A DNA stretch of 64,000 nucleotides, taken from contig NC_031673.1 in NCBI RefSeq assembly GCF_001640025.1, positions 806,001-870,000 of the forward strand. Reading direction: 5' to 3'. Every line of letters begins with the position of its first letter. The stretch's first letter is position 1. The position numbers were made by a program, and so were the translations under genes. Source of the DNA: Sugiyamaella lignohabitans (Eukaryota; Ascomycota; Dipodascomycetes; Dipodascales; Trichomonascaceae). The notes beneath the pieces are model-generated. The model searched no databases. It was not told the DNA's origin and saw nothing but the letters and a program-made list of their open reading frames with translations. Positions 39,466 through 51,007 of this stretch are shown piece after piece.

Positions 39466-42400
39466 ATGAAGTTATGGCCGGGAAGTTGGTATTTATTAAT
39501 ACTGTCAATCGCTGGTAGCATCAGCCGAGCTAGTGGTGAAGTCCCAGAAGAGTCTATAAACAGCTCGGTGCTGCGAGAACCTGGTCGATGTTCGCTGTAT
39601 GGAAATGTAAGCAGAACCCCTAATCAGAGGAAAATGATAATGGTCGACCCGGATCAGATCGACTCGAGCGGAGCGAGAGGAGCCGTGGGGTCTGGGGCGA
39701 AGCCCCAGCCGCCGGAGGCAAGATGGCCACCCACAGGTCTAAAGCTCGTGACTAAGATCTATGGAATTGAATGGATAGCAACTAACAAGATTTCTAGTGT
39801 GGTAAGAAGTCGTTTTTCGGATCAGAACTGCCATGTCCTGCGAATGAGGTTGCTGTGGAGCCAGATAGTAAGACAAGAGAGGCGTTGGTTGAAATCTGTG
39901 GAGAGCGATTCAGTAGTGGTAATGTGTGCTGTGACAGTGGGCAGATTGCTGCTTTGAAGAAGAATTTGAAAAAAGCAGAAGGCATTATTGCATCATGTCC
40001 AGCATGTAAAGAGAACTTTTTCCAGTTTTTCTGCGAGTTTACATGTTCACCAGATCAGTCGCTATTCTTGGAGATAGTGGAAACAGGAAAGTCTACAGCT
40101 GGTAAGGAGGTGGTTACAGAGCTCAATTACTATGTAGAGGAGAATGAGGCTCGAGATTTTTATGATTCATGTCGAGAGGTCAAGTTTTCTGCTACAAATG
40201 GTTATGCTATGGATTTAATAGGCGGAGGAGCGAAAAATTATAAAGACTTTTTAAAGTTCCTTGGGGATGAAAAGCCATTACTGGGGGGTTCACCATTTCA
40301 AATGAACTTTCCCTGGTTGAATAAAACGGACGAAGATAGCAGAGATCCAGAAGGTGTGAAGAGAAGCGATGTGGATATGCATAGCTGTGGAGACGAGGAC
40401 GAACGTTACAGATGTGCGTGTTCCGACTGTTCAGTCGCTTGTCCCGAATTAGAACCTGTGAGAGACGGTGGCAAAGGTCGACTGGCTGTAAGCAGATGTA
40501 CGCTGTTTGGCGGAAGGGTGTTGTGTTTCTCGTTGGCTGTGTGGGTGGTTTATGTGATTTTACTGAGTTTCCTGTTGATGGGTCTGTGGGGGTATAGATT
40601 AGTTCGAGGACGAGTTGTTAAGGCTAATGAGTCGTTGAGCCTGCTCTATGATGACGGTGAAATTGATTCAGAAGATGAGTATGAAGACGATTTTTACCAA
40701 CGACCAGCATTTCTCAGACGTCACAGTATAGGAACGAGGAGGACGAGTGATGGATTGGAGGAAGACGATGATTATGACGACGATGACGATGACGCCAATG
40801 ATAATAGAAGAGTAGCAAATGTCATTTATAACCCCCGTCACCACCACAGCACCGCTCCATACAAATTAAACACAGTGCTACAAGACGGGTTTTCACGGCT
40901 GGGGTTGATATGTGCTAGCTTTCCAGCCGTAGTGATATCGTTTTCCTTGTTGGTGGTGGTCATACTGTCGTTTGGGTTGATCCGGTTCCAACTGGAGATA
41001 GATCCTGTCAAGTTATGGGTCAGTCCGACCTCTTTAGAGTACTCTGAGAAACAGCATTTTGACAGTAATTTCGGGCCGTTTTACCGTGCACAACAAATGT
41101 ATCTTGTCAATGATACCGGTCCTGTGCTATCCGACTATGGTACATTACAATGGTGGTTCAGTGTGGAAGAACGGATTGGCCGGCTGCGCAGTAGCCATTA
41201 TGGAGTTTCTTATAACGATCTTTGTTTGAAGCCACTAGGAGATGCTTGTGTGATTCAGTCAGTGACACAGTATTTCGGTGGAGATATCAATGCGGTACCG
41301 GAAAACTGGCAAGACAAGCTTCAGTCGTGTGCTGATTCTCCTGTTAGCTGCCTGCCGCCGTTTCAACAGCCACTGAAAAAGGAAATGGTCTTTGGTGGGT
41401 ATATTGGCGACGATGTAATTACGTCTAAAGCATTGGTAATTTCGTTGGTGGTAGAGAATTCGGATGATCCGGAAAAGTTGGCAGTGGCCCAGGAGTGGGA
41501 AGAGTTGTTAGAAATGTTTTTGTTTTCCGTTCAAAAAGAAGCAGCATACCGAGGTCTGAGATTGTCTTTTAATGTAGAGATATCTCTAGAAAAAGAGCTC
41601 AACAAATCAAGTAACACAGATGTGAGAATCGTTGTGTTATCATATGTGTTTATGTTTTTATATGCATCGCTGGCACTTGGTAGCGTGACCCCTCAGTTGA
41701 GTCGTAGATACCTCGTCAAGTCGAAATTTTCACTTGGTCTGTTTGGAATCTTTGTTGTTCTCCTGTCGGTAATTTCGTCAGTAGGTCTTTTTTCATATTT
41801 TGGAATCAAATGTACCCTTATTATCGCCGAAGTTATTCCATTTCTTATCCTAGCAGTTGGTGTGGATAATATATTCCTGCTGACACATGGCTTGGAAACT
41901 GTGAATTTGACCCATCCGAACCTGTCCATTGAGGAACGACTTGCTCTGGCACTTGGTCATGTTGGGCCTAGCATTCTGCTGTCGACTTTATGTGAAGTTT
42001 CGGCGTTTGCTCTTGGTGCGTCAGTGGCCATGCCAGCAGTACGAAACTTTGCCATCTATTCAGCAGGAGCAGTGTTCTTCAACTCGCTTCTACAAATGAC
42101 AATGTTTATGTCGGCACTATCACTAGATCAAAGGCGGTCAGAAGATGATCGAGCTGATTGTTTTCCATGCATTCGCATTCCACGCATTTCGGGAATCTCG
42201 CGACCCTCGTTTTCTTCTTTCACAGCTCGAGTACTGAGCTCACCAAGTATATTCGATGGACAGCCAGGACCTCTACCATCAGGAAACCATGGAGGAACAA
42301 ATGTGTTTTCTGATATTATTAGGAAAAAGTATGCTCCATACATACTATCTCCCCAGGTTAAACCTATTGTTATTGCCATATTCACAGGATGGCTGGCCAT

Positions 42401-43751
42401 TTCTCTGTCGTTACTGCCTCATATTGAGCTAGGACTTGATCAGAGACTAGCTGTCCCATCTGATTCGTATTTGGTTGACTATTTCAATGATCTGTACGAC
42501 TATTTCGGATCCGGGCCTCCTGTTTACTTTGTTACACATGACTTCAAAGTTACTGACAGATCCTCTCAACAAGCTCTATGCGGAAGATTCTCGACATGCA
42601 AAGAATTCTCGCTCATGAATATTCTTGAACAAGAACGAAAACGTCCTGCTGTGTCATATATCAACGACCCCGCTGCCAGTTGGATCGATGATTTCCTACA
42701 GTGGCTTAACCCGGACTTGGACGACTGTTGTCGGTTTAAAAAGGGCACTAATGAAACCGAAGTATGTGCTCCCCATGCATCTCCTCGCACTTGTGAGGTG
42801 TGTTATCTGGACAAAAAATGGGATATAACCATGGGTGGTCTACCTAATGGAGACGAAGAGTTTCTCAAATACTTCAACATTTGGATTGAAGCGCCTTCCG
42901 ATCCATGTCCTCTCGGCGGTAAAGCTCCATATAGCCATAGTGTGGTTGTTGACGATGACAGTTCCAGCATTTCTACATCCAACTTTCGAACTGCTCACAC
43001 TCCACTACGGTCGCAGTCAGATTTCATCAATGCATACGCTTCGGCGAGACGAATCGCCCAATCAATCGAAGACCATACTGGAGTTCCTACCTATCCGTAC
43101 TCTACTTTCTACATCTTCTTTGCCCAGTACTCAACAATTATCTATGATACTTTCCGACTACTGTCGGTGGCCCTATTTATTACTTTTATCCTTTCTACAA
43201 TCCTGTTAGGTTCTATAAGGACGGCATTTTCTGTTTGCATTGTGGTTGCCTGTATAGTGACAAATATCGGTGGTATCATGGCATTGTGGGATATCTCGCT
43301 CAATGCAGTGTCTCTGGTCAATTTAGTTATTTGTGTTGGTATTGGAATCGAGTTTTGCATTCATGTTGCTCGAGCTTATACATTCACACCTCGTATGGAC
43401 ATTGCAGGCTACACGGCCGTTTCGAAGGAAATGCGGGCTTTTAACGCTCTCACTGGTGTTGGTGGATCTGTATTTGGAGGAATTGCCTTGACAAAACTTA
43501 TCGGTGTCTGTGTATTGGCATTCACGCGATCCAAGATTTTTGAAGTTTATTATTTCCGAATGTGGACTGCTCTTGTTCTCGTAGCCTCTACACACAGTCT
43601 AGTGTTCTTACCAGTCGTGCTCACGTATATTGGAGGTCGTGGGTACTTAATAGACGGAGGTGATGAGGGCGTACCTGGAGATCTGGCCTCTAGACTTTAC
43701 GGTTCTGAAGAAAACTACGGTACCGAACCTGAAGAGGACTTCCTTGATTAA
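39466..43751 (+). CDS. NCR1: Niemann-Pick C1 sterol transporter, one intron
   Basis: Vacuolar membrane protein that moves sterols from the lumen into the membrane. Exons 39466-39606 and 39798-43751; intron 39607-39797 (191 bp), donor GTAAGC, branch AACTAAC at 39780-39786, acceptor TTCTAG. The product is 1364 residues: signal peptide (LWPGSWYLLILSIAGSISRA), Cys-rich N-terminal sterol-binding domain (GRCSLYGN/CGKKSFFGSELPCP joined across the intron, VCCDSGQ, CPACKENFF, EFTCSPDQS), an acidic cytosolic loop (DDDYDDDDDD), a sterol-sensing domain around 640-800 (GIKCTLIIAEVIPFLILAVGVDNIFLLTH), a Cys-rich luminal loop and a C-terminal membrane domain. The domain order is that of NPC1. The intron carries a solo foldback arm. 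Confidence 0.97.
39660..39720 (-). repeat. Foldback element, solo R-A arm inside the NCR1 intron
   Basis: Middle hairpin GGGGCGAAGCCCC, whose loop differs from other copies. It lies 54 bp from the donor and 60 bp before the branch point. Confidence 0.93.
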
Positions 43752-43838
43752 AATTTGTTTATGTTTTTTATTTTATTTCTTTGTAATATAATAATATCTG
43801 ACGCAATTGCATCCTTGAACTCTCTGTTTCGGGCTCAA

Positions 43839-43893
43839 TGCCTCCGGCGGCTGGGGCGCTGCCCCAGACCCCGTTGCTCCTGCTTCGCAGGAG
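43839..43893 (+). repeat. Foldback element, solo F-B arm downstream of NCR1
   Basis: It lies 87 bp after the NCR1 stop. Middle hairpin GGGGCGCTGCCCC. Confidence 0.92.
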
Positions 43894-44013
43894 ATATCAC
43901 GGGCAAACTCCACCTAGCTGTTATTTCCCTGGTATTTGATAAAAGATACCATTCTATCTTTTCTAAAAAGGTTTACCTAACATTATCCTTCCAAAAGTCA
44001 GTGAATCCGGAGC

Positions 44014-44019
44014 AAAAAA
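44014..44019 (-). terminator. RNA polymerase III terminator of tRNA-Gly
   Basis: Six A on the plus strand (T6 on the coding strand), about 10 nt beyond the tRNA 3' end. Confidence 0.75.
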
Positions 44020-44028
44020 GAAGGTCTA

Positions 44029-44099
44029 TGACCATTACGGGAATCGAACCCGTGGCAGCAGATTGGAAGTCTGCTATGTTACCACTACACCAAATGGCC
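44029..44099 (-). tRNA. tRNA-Gly(UCC)
   Basis: 71 nt without intron. The acceptor stem GGCCATT pairs with AATGGTC (one G-U), discriminator A. The anticodon arm GCAGA-CTTCCAA-TCTGC gives anticodon UCC, reading GGA and GGG. The T arm ACGGG-TTCGATT-CCCGT contains the B box GGTTCGATTCC; the A box TGGTGTAGTGG is also intact. Confidence 0.95.
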
Positions 44100-44798
44100 G
44101 GTGATTGTGTTGCCTAAATGAACAGAGCAGGGACAATCTTAGGTATAAATGAACTCCGTAATAGCTCACTATTATCAATAGAAAAGAAAATTCGTTTAAT
44201 TAGGTGTATTAGTTATAGCAGATTGCAATTCGAAATTGGCTCGAGGAGTCTGTTTACATGCTTTGCAGCTTGGAAAGATTCACAGGCTTATCTGCATAGA
44301 TCGTCCCGATGTCTGACATCCGGCAGTCGATTGAAATTACCAAATATTGACAATATTGATTCAAGCGGAAATAAAATAATATCATACAAGACAGAAGACT
44401 ATGAAACAAATGATCGAGAGGCTTCTCACTTAATATTTGATAAGTCGACCTCAAAAAAAACCATTCTTAGCTCTCAATGTAACCTGTGACCCTTGCCGCT
44501 ATCTTTTGAAAGAAACAGTATCTAAGAACTTTATCATTCGTCATTAACAACTAAAATATTTATAACTATTAAACAAAATCTCACAAAATTAACAACCATT
44601 GTTAGTGAACTCAATTAGTACCGCTTTTCTATGAAAAATCTCAATATCAGAATTTATTTGGCTGCAGTTGTAGTTTTGCCTCATATCGATTAGGGCAAGG
44701 AGCCCCTTTTAAACTGAAAAAAAAATATTCCACCGTGCATATAATGCAAAATCGTGAACTATCGAACCTCTCTCTCTATCCTCACCTTTTAACAAAAA
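44100..44798. promoter_or_regulatory. Upstream region of HMT1
   Basis: 700 bp, AT-rich. It contains a 123-codon ORF (44118-44489) with no recognisable feature that I do not accept as a gene. A short AT-rich leader precedes the HMT1 start. Confidence 0.45.
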
Positions 44799-45839
44799 AT
44801 GTCGGATTCCATGACTGACGTATCTCCAGCTCCTGAGGCATCTAATGGTGACCTTAACTACTCGGACCAACACTACTTCAACTCTTATGACCATTTTGGT
44901 ATCCATGAAGAGATGTTGAAGGATGATGTTCGTACCACTTCGTACCGCAATGCCATCTATCAAAATAGACACATGTTCAAAGACAAGGTTGTCCTCGATG
45001 TTGGTTGTGGTACCGGTATTCTCTCTATGTTTGCTGCTAGATCTGGTGCCAAGCATGTCATTGGTGTTGATATGTCAAACATTATCCACATGGCCCGTAA
45101 AATTGTAGACTTGAACGGATTTTCCAACAAAATCACTCTTCTTCATGGTAAAATGGAGGAGGTCGAGCTTCCATATCCCAAGGTTGATATCATTATCTCC
45201 GAATGGATGGGTTACTTCTTATTATATGAATCTATGTTGGACACTGTGTTGATTGCCCGTGACAAGTATCTCGTGGAAGGAGGTCTCATTTTCCCTGACA
45301 AAGCCACCATCTATGCTGCTGCCATTGAAGACGGCGATTACAAGGAGGAGAAGATTGGCTTCTGGAACGATGTCTATGGATTTGACTACAGTCCCTTCCA
45401 AGAACTTGCCCTTGCAGACCCTCTTGTTGACACTGTTGAGCTGCGTGCTGTGATCACTGACCCCTGTCCTATTTTCGATCTTGACTTGTACACTATTACT
45501 ATTGAAGACCTTGCCTTTTCCAGAGAGTTTAGCCTCAAAGCCAGACGTGATGACATTGCTCATGCCATTGTTGCATGGTTCGACATTGAATTCTCCAAAT
45601 GCCACAAACCCATCAAGTTCTCTACTGGTCCCCATGCCAAGTACACTCACTGGAAGCAAACCGTGTTCTATCTCGCCGACGAGGTTCTCATCAAAAACGG
45701 CGAGTACATCACCGGTCGTCTGACCAGCGGTCCCAACTCCGAAAACCCCCGTAACCTGGATATCACCATCACACACAAGCTTGAGACCGAGGACGAAAAA
45801 CGCAAGAGCGAGGGAGAGGCCCACTATGTCATGAAATAA
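44799..45839 (+). CDS. HMT1: Type I protein arginine methyltransferase (PRMT1)
   Basis: Adds asymmetric dimethylarginine to RGG-type RNA-binding proteins and others. The 346-residue protein has the family's length. Motifs: DHFGIHEEMLKDDVRT (N-terminal helix), SAM-binding VLDVGCGTGILSMFAARSGA near residue 65, the double-E loop SEWMGYFLLYESM near 134, and the THW loop (YTHWKQTVFYL). The acidic substrate-binding glutamates are present. The ATG at 44799 follows an A-rich context. Bases in the last 150 nt are more GC-rich than the rest. It converges on VHC1. Confidence 0.97.
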   Translation: MSDSMTDVSPAPEASNGDLNYSDQHYFNSYDHFGIHEEMLKDDVRTTSYRNAIYQNRHMFKDKVVLDVGCGTGILSMFAARSGAKHVIGVDMSNIIHMARKIVDLNGFSNKITLLHGKMEEVELPYPKVDIIISEWMGYFLLYESMLDTVLIARDKYLVEGGLIFPDKATIYAAAIEDGDYKEEKIGFWNDVYGFDYSPFQELALADPLVDTVELRAVITDPCPIFDLDLYTITIEDLAFSREFSLKARRDDIAHAIVAWFDIEFSKCHKPIKFSTGPHAKYTHWKQTVFYLADEVLIKNGEYITGRLTSGPNSENPRNLDITITHKLETEDEKRKSEGEAHYVMK

Positions 45840-45942
45840 AATGCCGCCTGTCCTCTGGTCCGTCGTCGCATCTTCTCCCGCATTGCATATTTATACTAAT
45901 ATTTAATGTAATTTATTGTTCGCTATCACCGCTCTCTGACTA

Positions 45943-46080
45943 TGCCTCCGGCGGCTGGGGCTGCGCCCCAGACCCCCCGGCTCCTCTCGCTCCGCTCGAG
46001 TCGTTCCATCTAAGGTCCCAGCCATCTCCTGCGAAGCAGGAGCCACGGGGTCTGGGGCAGAGCCCCAGCCGCCGGAGGCA
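45943..46080 (+). repeat. Full-length foldback element (A/B), convergent 3' interval
   Basis: F-A 45943-46003 (loop variant CGCTCCGCTCGAG), R-B 46026-46080 (138 bp). It lies 103 bp after the HMT1 stop and 42 bp after the VHC1 stop. Confidence 0.93.
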
Positions 46081-46122
46081 CGAGAACGAGGACACACGGA
46101 GAACGTGAAGAAATGCATTAAA

Positions 46123-49100
46123 TTACAAAGCAGTGGTTACAGTCATCGACTGGGAATGCAAGAGGATCATGGGAGGAAGGTCCTGGCACCATAATTCGAG
46201 CGATTCGACGTATTCGAGCGACTCGTCTTCGCTCTTGTGGGTGCCTGGACTGGGTGCTGGGAGCGTCGAGAAGATGACAACTGAGTCTTTCGATGTTTGG
46301 TTCATCATATCGTTAAGAATCACGTGTTGGGCTTTGGCAGGTAGGTCGTTGAAGGAAAGGTCCCGTTCTTCGTCTTCGGGTACTCCTGTATCTGTCAATG
46401 TGAGTGATGTGTTTGATGAGCTGCTCACTTTCTGCGAAGTCATGGTTGAAAGTGGTGATTTTTGTGAGAGGGCAGCAGCTGGCTGTTCATCGAACGTTAC
46501 TTTGTTGGTAGATAGTCCTGATAGTCCAGATTTTATCGATGATGGCCTCGATGGGCGGTTGGATGATGGTGCGGTAGATGTCTCATCAAACATTATAGAT
46601 CGTCTGCCTGCTTCAGGTTCTTCGACAACCCGTGTATCAGGCATGGTGTTGCCGAGGAAATGAGGCTTTAGTTTCTTAGATTTGATACTGCCAGTTCCTG
46701 AGTTCGTACGTATTAGTGAGGGCTTTGTCTGCTTGGCAGAAAGTGCGGCAGCAGCGATTTGACGAGCTACTTCGCTCGTTGGCTGTGATGGAGTAGTGAA
46801 CACAGGTCGTGTGGATCCAGGTAAACTGCCGCCACTGCTGGCCCGACGACGAACAAACAGCCTCGGTTCAGCCATCTCAAGACTATCGTCTGCATCCTCA
46901 AACTCTACTTCAGAATCAGATGACGACGAATCACTGTCATAACCATGCTTGGTCAAATTAGATTTCATCAAATTGTTGGTATGCATGGAGAATGAGACGC
47001 CTAATCGCTGAAGTTCCGAGACTGTATGGCGGCGTTTTTTGGCATCAATGATTTTGCGTAGTTGATGATTGGCTTCATTGCCAAGGTTCTCATCCGGTAT
47101 CAGATCACCAACGTTGCTGTTAATATGAATGCCATGATCAATGTTACTGGAACGAGCTTCTTGGAGTTCTATCCACCATTCGTCCTCGCCAAGAAGTCTA
47201 TGTACGCGACCTGACGTATCAGGTTTGCCATGAATAATAGTCTCGTAGGCACAGACATTGCCAGCACTAAGACACAAAACAAGAACTTCAGCATTGATAC
47301 GCAGTTTCTCTAGAAGTAGTTTTATACGCGACTCTTCGCTGGCAACATCTTCACCAAACTCAACGAACACAACTACTCGTAAGATGTGATTCTTTTTCCA
47401 CACTGGAACAGTATGCAAAATAGCACCCAACTGGAGAATTAGCGTGTATGTGTCAAAGTTGGTGGACAAAGCACTCATGGCACCATTTTCATCCACAATC
47501 TGAGCAGACATTTGAATCGGATACAGATCGATGTATCCCTTTGTGTCACTGAGAGAAGCATTCAGAGACTCCTTGGTAGGAAACTCTAGTCGTGGAAAGC
47601 CCTTGGCAATAGCAATATTTGCTTGCATTGTGAGTAGATCCTCTATAATGTGCACCCACTCGGTAACAGTTATGCTAGGTTCTTTCCGACAAGAGTCAGT
47701 TGGCAGGTCCTCGATCTGGATTGCTTCATCGGAACGATGTTGACCGGTCAACGACTCGTCTCCTCGACAATGACTATTGTTGTGGCGCGAGGGGTAGTGG
47801 TTCTTGAGTTCAAAGAAGCCCAAGACTGTAATATTAGGTTTCATACCACCCAGTCCAGATCCTAGATATACGTTACGGGCACCCCACACAACATTTGGAC
47901 CCGCTCCTATTTGTACAAATCCTTTAATGTTACTAACGTCACGAAGTTTCATCCACGAGTTTTGTTGCTTCTTCATTTCTGGGAACGACTGGGTAAAGTC
48001 CTGTGTCACCATAACATGACCCAGTATATACAAACCACCTTTCTTCAAGTGATTACAAAAATGAATCAAACTCCAGCTTGTTCTAGGATCATCTACTAAC
48101 AACAAGATCTGTGGTCTCCAGAACTTGACATGGTCTTGCCTAAGACGTAACAAGTACTTTCGCACTTGATGATAAATAAGCGTCTGTGACACATCGCCCC
48201 ATGGTTTTGGTGGTGAGATATAATGGATAGTGAGGAATAACATGGCAATAACACATATCATAGCAGATGCAGAAATTCCGTCTGCTACAAACATAGATAA
48301 CACACATAGAGCAGCGCCTAATCCAGCCGATGTAGAGTTGAAATATTTAAAAGACGGTCTAAAATTAGGCGCACTGGCAATCTTCAACAAGAAACAAGCC
48401 AAGTTAGTGACAACAAAAGTCATCAAATATGCCATTGTGATGAACACAGCAATTTGGTTAATGTCAAACAATAGAGTTATTTGAGTAAGAATATAACTCA
48501 AGAAAATTGCTGGCAACGGGTTATCGTCTGTAGAGTATCCCTTGCCAAACCATGAAGTGTATGGAAGAAGATTATCTCTAGCAATAGCTTGTAGAAGCTT
48601 AGCAGCACCAACAACGCCCATTAATGCGGAAAATAGTGAGGTCGAGAACTCGCCCATTATAATCAGCATTGGCGAAAGGTTGGAGTTGCGGATAATCTCC
48701 AAATCTCTATATAGCAAATCTCGCGATACAGTTGAACCAATTGATAGAATAACCAGACAGTAGCAAATAAAAGTCACCAACAGTCCCCATAGTGTTCCCT
48801 TAGGAATGCTCTTAGAGGGTGCTTTTAAGTCGCCTGACATGCTAGCACCAGCAAATATACCAGAAGTAGCAGGGAAGAAGATGCCAAACATGTCTTGGAA
48901 ATTTTCTTTCCCAGGCAATTGACTACCAGCAGCACCTGATGTGAATCTTGGAAAGAAGTTGTCTTTAAATGTCGACCAAGAAAGACCAGTATAAGCAGCA
49001 CCGCCAAACTTGGAATCCATATAGGGCTCCACTAAGAAAGTGGAAACAGGAACTGAAATCGTTGCTACTGCCAGAATAACAAACAAAATACGACTAGAGC

Positions 49101-50006
49101 GAGCAAATAGTGACGGTCCGACAACACATACCGCTGTACAGAGAGCTAACAAGATACTGGCGTATAAAAGCAGCCACCATCTTCCCTCAGGGAATATATG
49201 CGATATCGCACCTGACTCCTGCCCAAAGTTGCTTATCATAGGCTCACAGAAACCCACAACATTCATACCACTATAATACCGTTAGTTTTGACCCTGGATG
49301 CCGACTCGAGCGAAGCGAAAGGAGCAATGGGGTCTGGGGCAAAGCCCCAGCCGCCGGAGGCAGACCCTCACAATACACACCTATTAAGCACCTGACCGAT
49401 ATAGAAAATGACACCTATACTTCCGCCAAACTCAGGTCCAAGACTTCGACTGATCATGTAATAGGCACCACCACCACGAACCGTACCGTTGGTGGAGATA
49501 GCTGAGATGGAGAGAGTAGTAAGAAGGTTGACTCCGTATGAAGCCAGCAGCAAGACCATCATTCCCAAGATTCCCGTTTGACCCAGAATGAATCCAAAAC
49601 GTAAGAACATCAGAATTGAGAGAACATTGAGTACCGTTGGTACAAAGACACCTTCAAGAGTATTCATTTTGCTATATTGCGAGTTGCGATGCAGCTTCTC
49701 CTGCTGTTCTTCGACAACTGTGATACTTCGATTGAGACTATGACTCGGCTCAAACGATTCACCTCCTGTGGATCCATATTTGACTTTGCTTTTGCGATGC
49801 AACAATCCAGTCTTACTGGTCACAGTATCATAGTCAGAGGAATCACCACCTCGCGAATCCAAACCATGGATAGCGTTGGCACTTAGGAGCACCGAATCAT
49901 CCAGAGCTATCTTCGGCGAGGTGGATCTGGATATTTCAGAGCTCACATCAGAGCCTGTTCCAGGCCGTGAGCTCTTTCCACCAGCTGAAAGACCTCCCGG
50001 CGCCAT
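46123..50006 (-). CDS. VHC1: Cation-chloride cotransporter Vhc1, one intron
   Basis: Vacuolar K+/Cl- cotransporter of the SLC12/APC superfamily. Exons (minus strand) 50006-49381 and 49270-46123; intron 49271-49380 (110 bp), donor GTGTGT, branch AACTAAC, acceptor TTATAG. The product is 1257 residues. The N-terminal cytosolic part ends at [29 protein letters not shown], the first transmembrane helix of the family. [22 protein letters not shown] follows, then exon 2 with the remaining helices (VNFSF-type [40 protein letters not shown]). The C-terminal half is a large hydrophilic domain with acidic and Ser-rich stretches. The donor is weaker than others here, and 61 of the intron's 110 bases are a foldback arm. 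Confidence 0.95.
49302..49362 (-). repeat. Foldback element, R-A arm inside the VHC1 intron
   Basis: R-A on the plus strand, hence F relative to the gene. Middle hairpin GGGGCAAAGCCCC. It is more than half of a 110-bp intron. Confidence 0.93.
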
Positions 50007-51007
50007 ATACTCCTATCTATTAGTGTCTAACGAACCGCTTGATCCAACTTGTCTCTTATCGCCAATTGGATTGATACAGGCGGTGACCAAGGGATATGAA
50101 TGCTAAATTATAAGATAGTCACAGTCAAGGATCTAAGAGAACCGATAGAACCAATTATGTGGATTTCGAATTAAGTTTCACAAAAACCTGGTCCAATTAA
50201 ACGGCCTCCATCCACCTTATCGCACTGATCCTATTCGGTCGCAGTCTCTGCAAGATAGCGTGCCATGGCCCACGGCTGACAATCCCTAATACGGCGTACC
50301 TCGGTGGTATGTCTCACTATACAATATAATTTTAATCAATTCAAATGATGAGATTCATTTGTTATATACCAAGTGGACAGTTAGGGCGTCAAACTTTTAA
50401 TATCAGTTAGTGTACTTTTTTCTGTGGTTTTTGCAACGATGTAGCCCACAGGTGGACCCTGCATATTCACATCGGCAGGGCCCGTTTCCGACTCTAGAAC
50501 CTATTGGGAGGGACAAATTAAAAGCAAATTGAAAGCCTGGAGTCCTTTATAAGGAATAGTATTATTTCTCGGTTGGAATCTAGACGGTGGAGTTGTGTGT
50601 ATCCATTGCACGACATAACACTACTCGAAGGGCAGATTATATCGCATGCTTATCAATCCGAAAACGCTCCTGTGTTCTTGTCCAGACAATTGCTAAATCA
50701 CAAATTAAATAATCTAATAATCTCTACGTTCTCGAATAACCAGCATCAAAAGGCTCATGTTTAGTTCATGTTTATAAGGTGTCATCTCTTTCTTGTTTAT
50801 TAGAAAGCTGGTCATCTCAGTCGTACATATTCTGCGTTGTGATTGAACCTCATAATCCAAAAGAGAGAGCTGGGTTAATGTGTAACAGGTTAATAACCGG
50901 TCAACTAGTACGACCCAAACTCATAACTCGAGGGCAGTGTCTAAAACATAGTCCTAGTATCTTAGGAATTGTACAATAGTCATAACTAGGTATCATAACA
51001 GAATCAA
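50007..51007. promoter_or_regulatory. VHC1 upstream region / ABD1 downstream region
   Basis: 1 kb without an element or credible ORF. It includes another copy of GTGGACCCTG at 50453-50462. Confidence 0.45.

Noticed and set aside
44118..44489. 123-codon ORF between tRNA-Gly and HMT1
   Set aside because: No recognisable domain, AT-rich, immediately beside the tRNA; likely chance.
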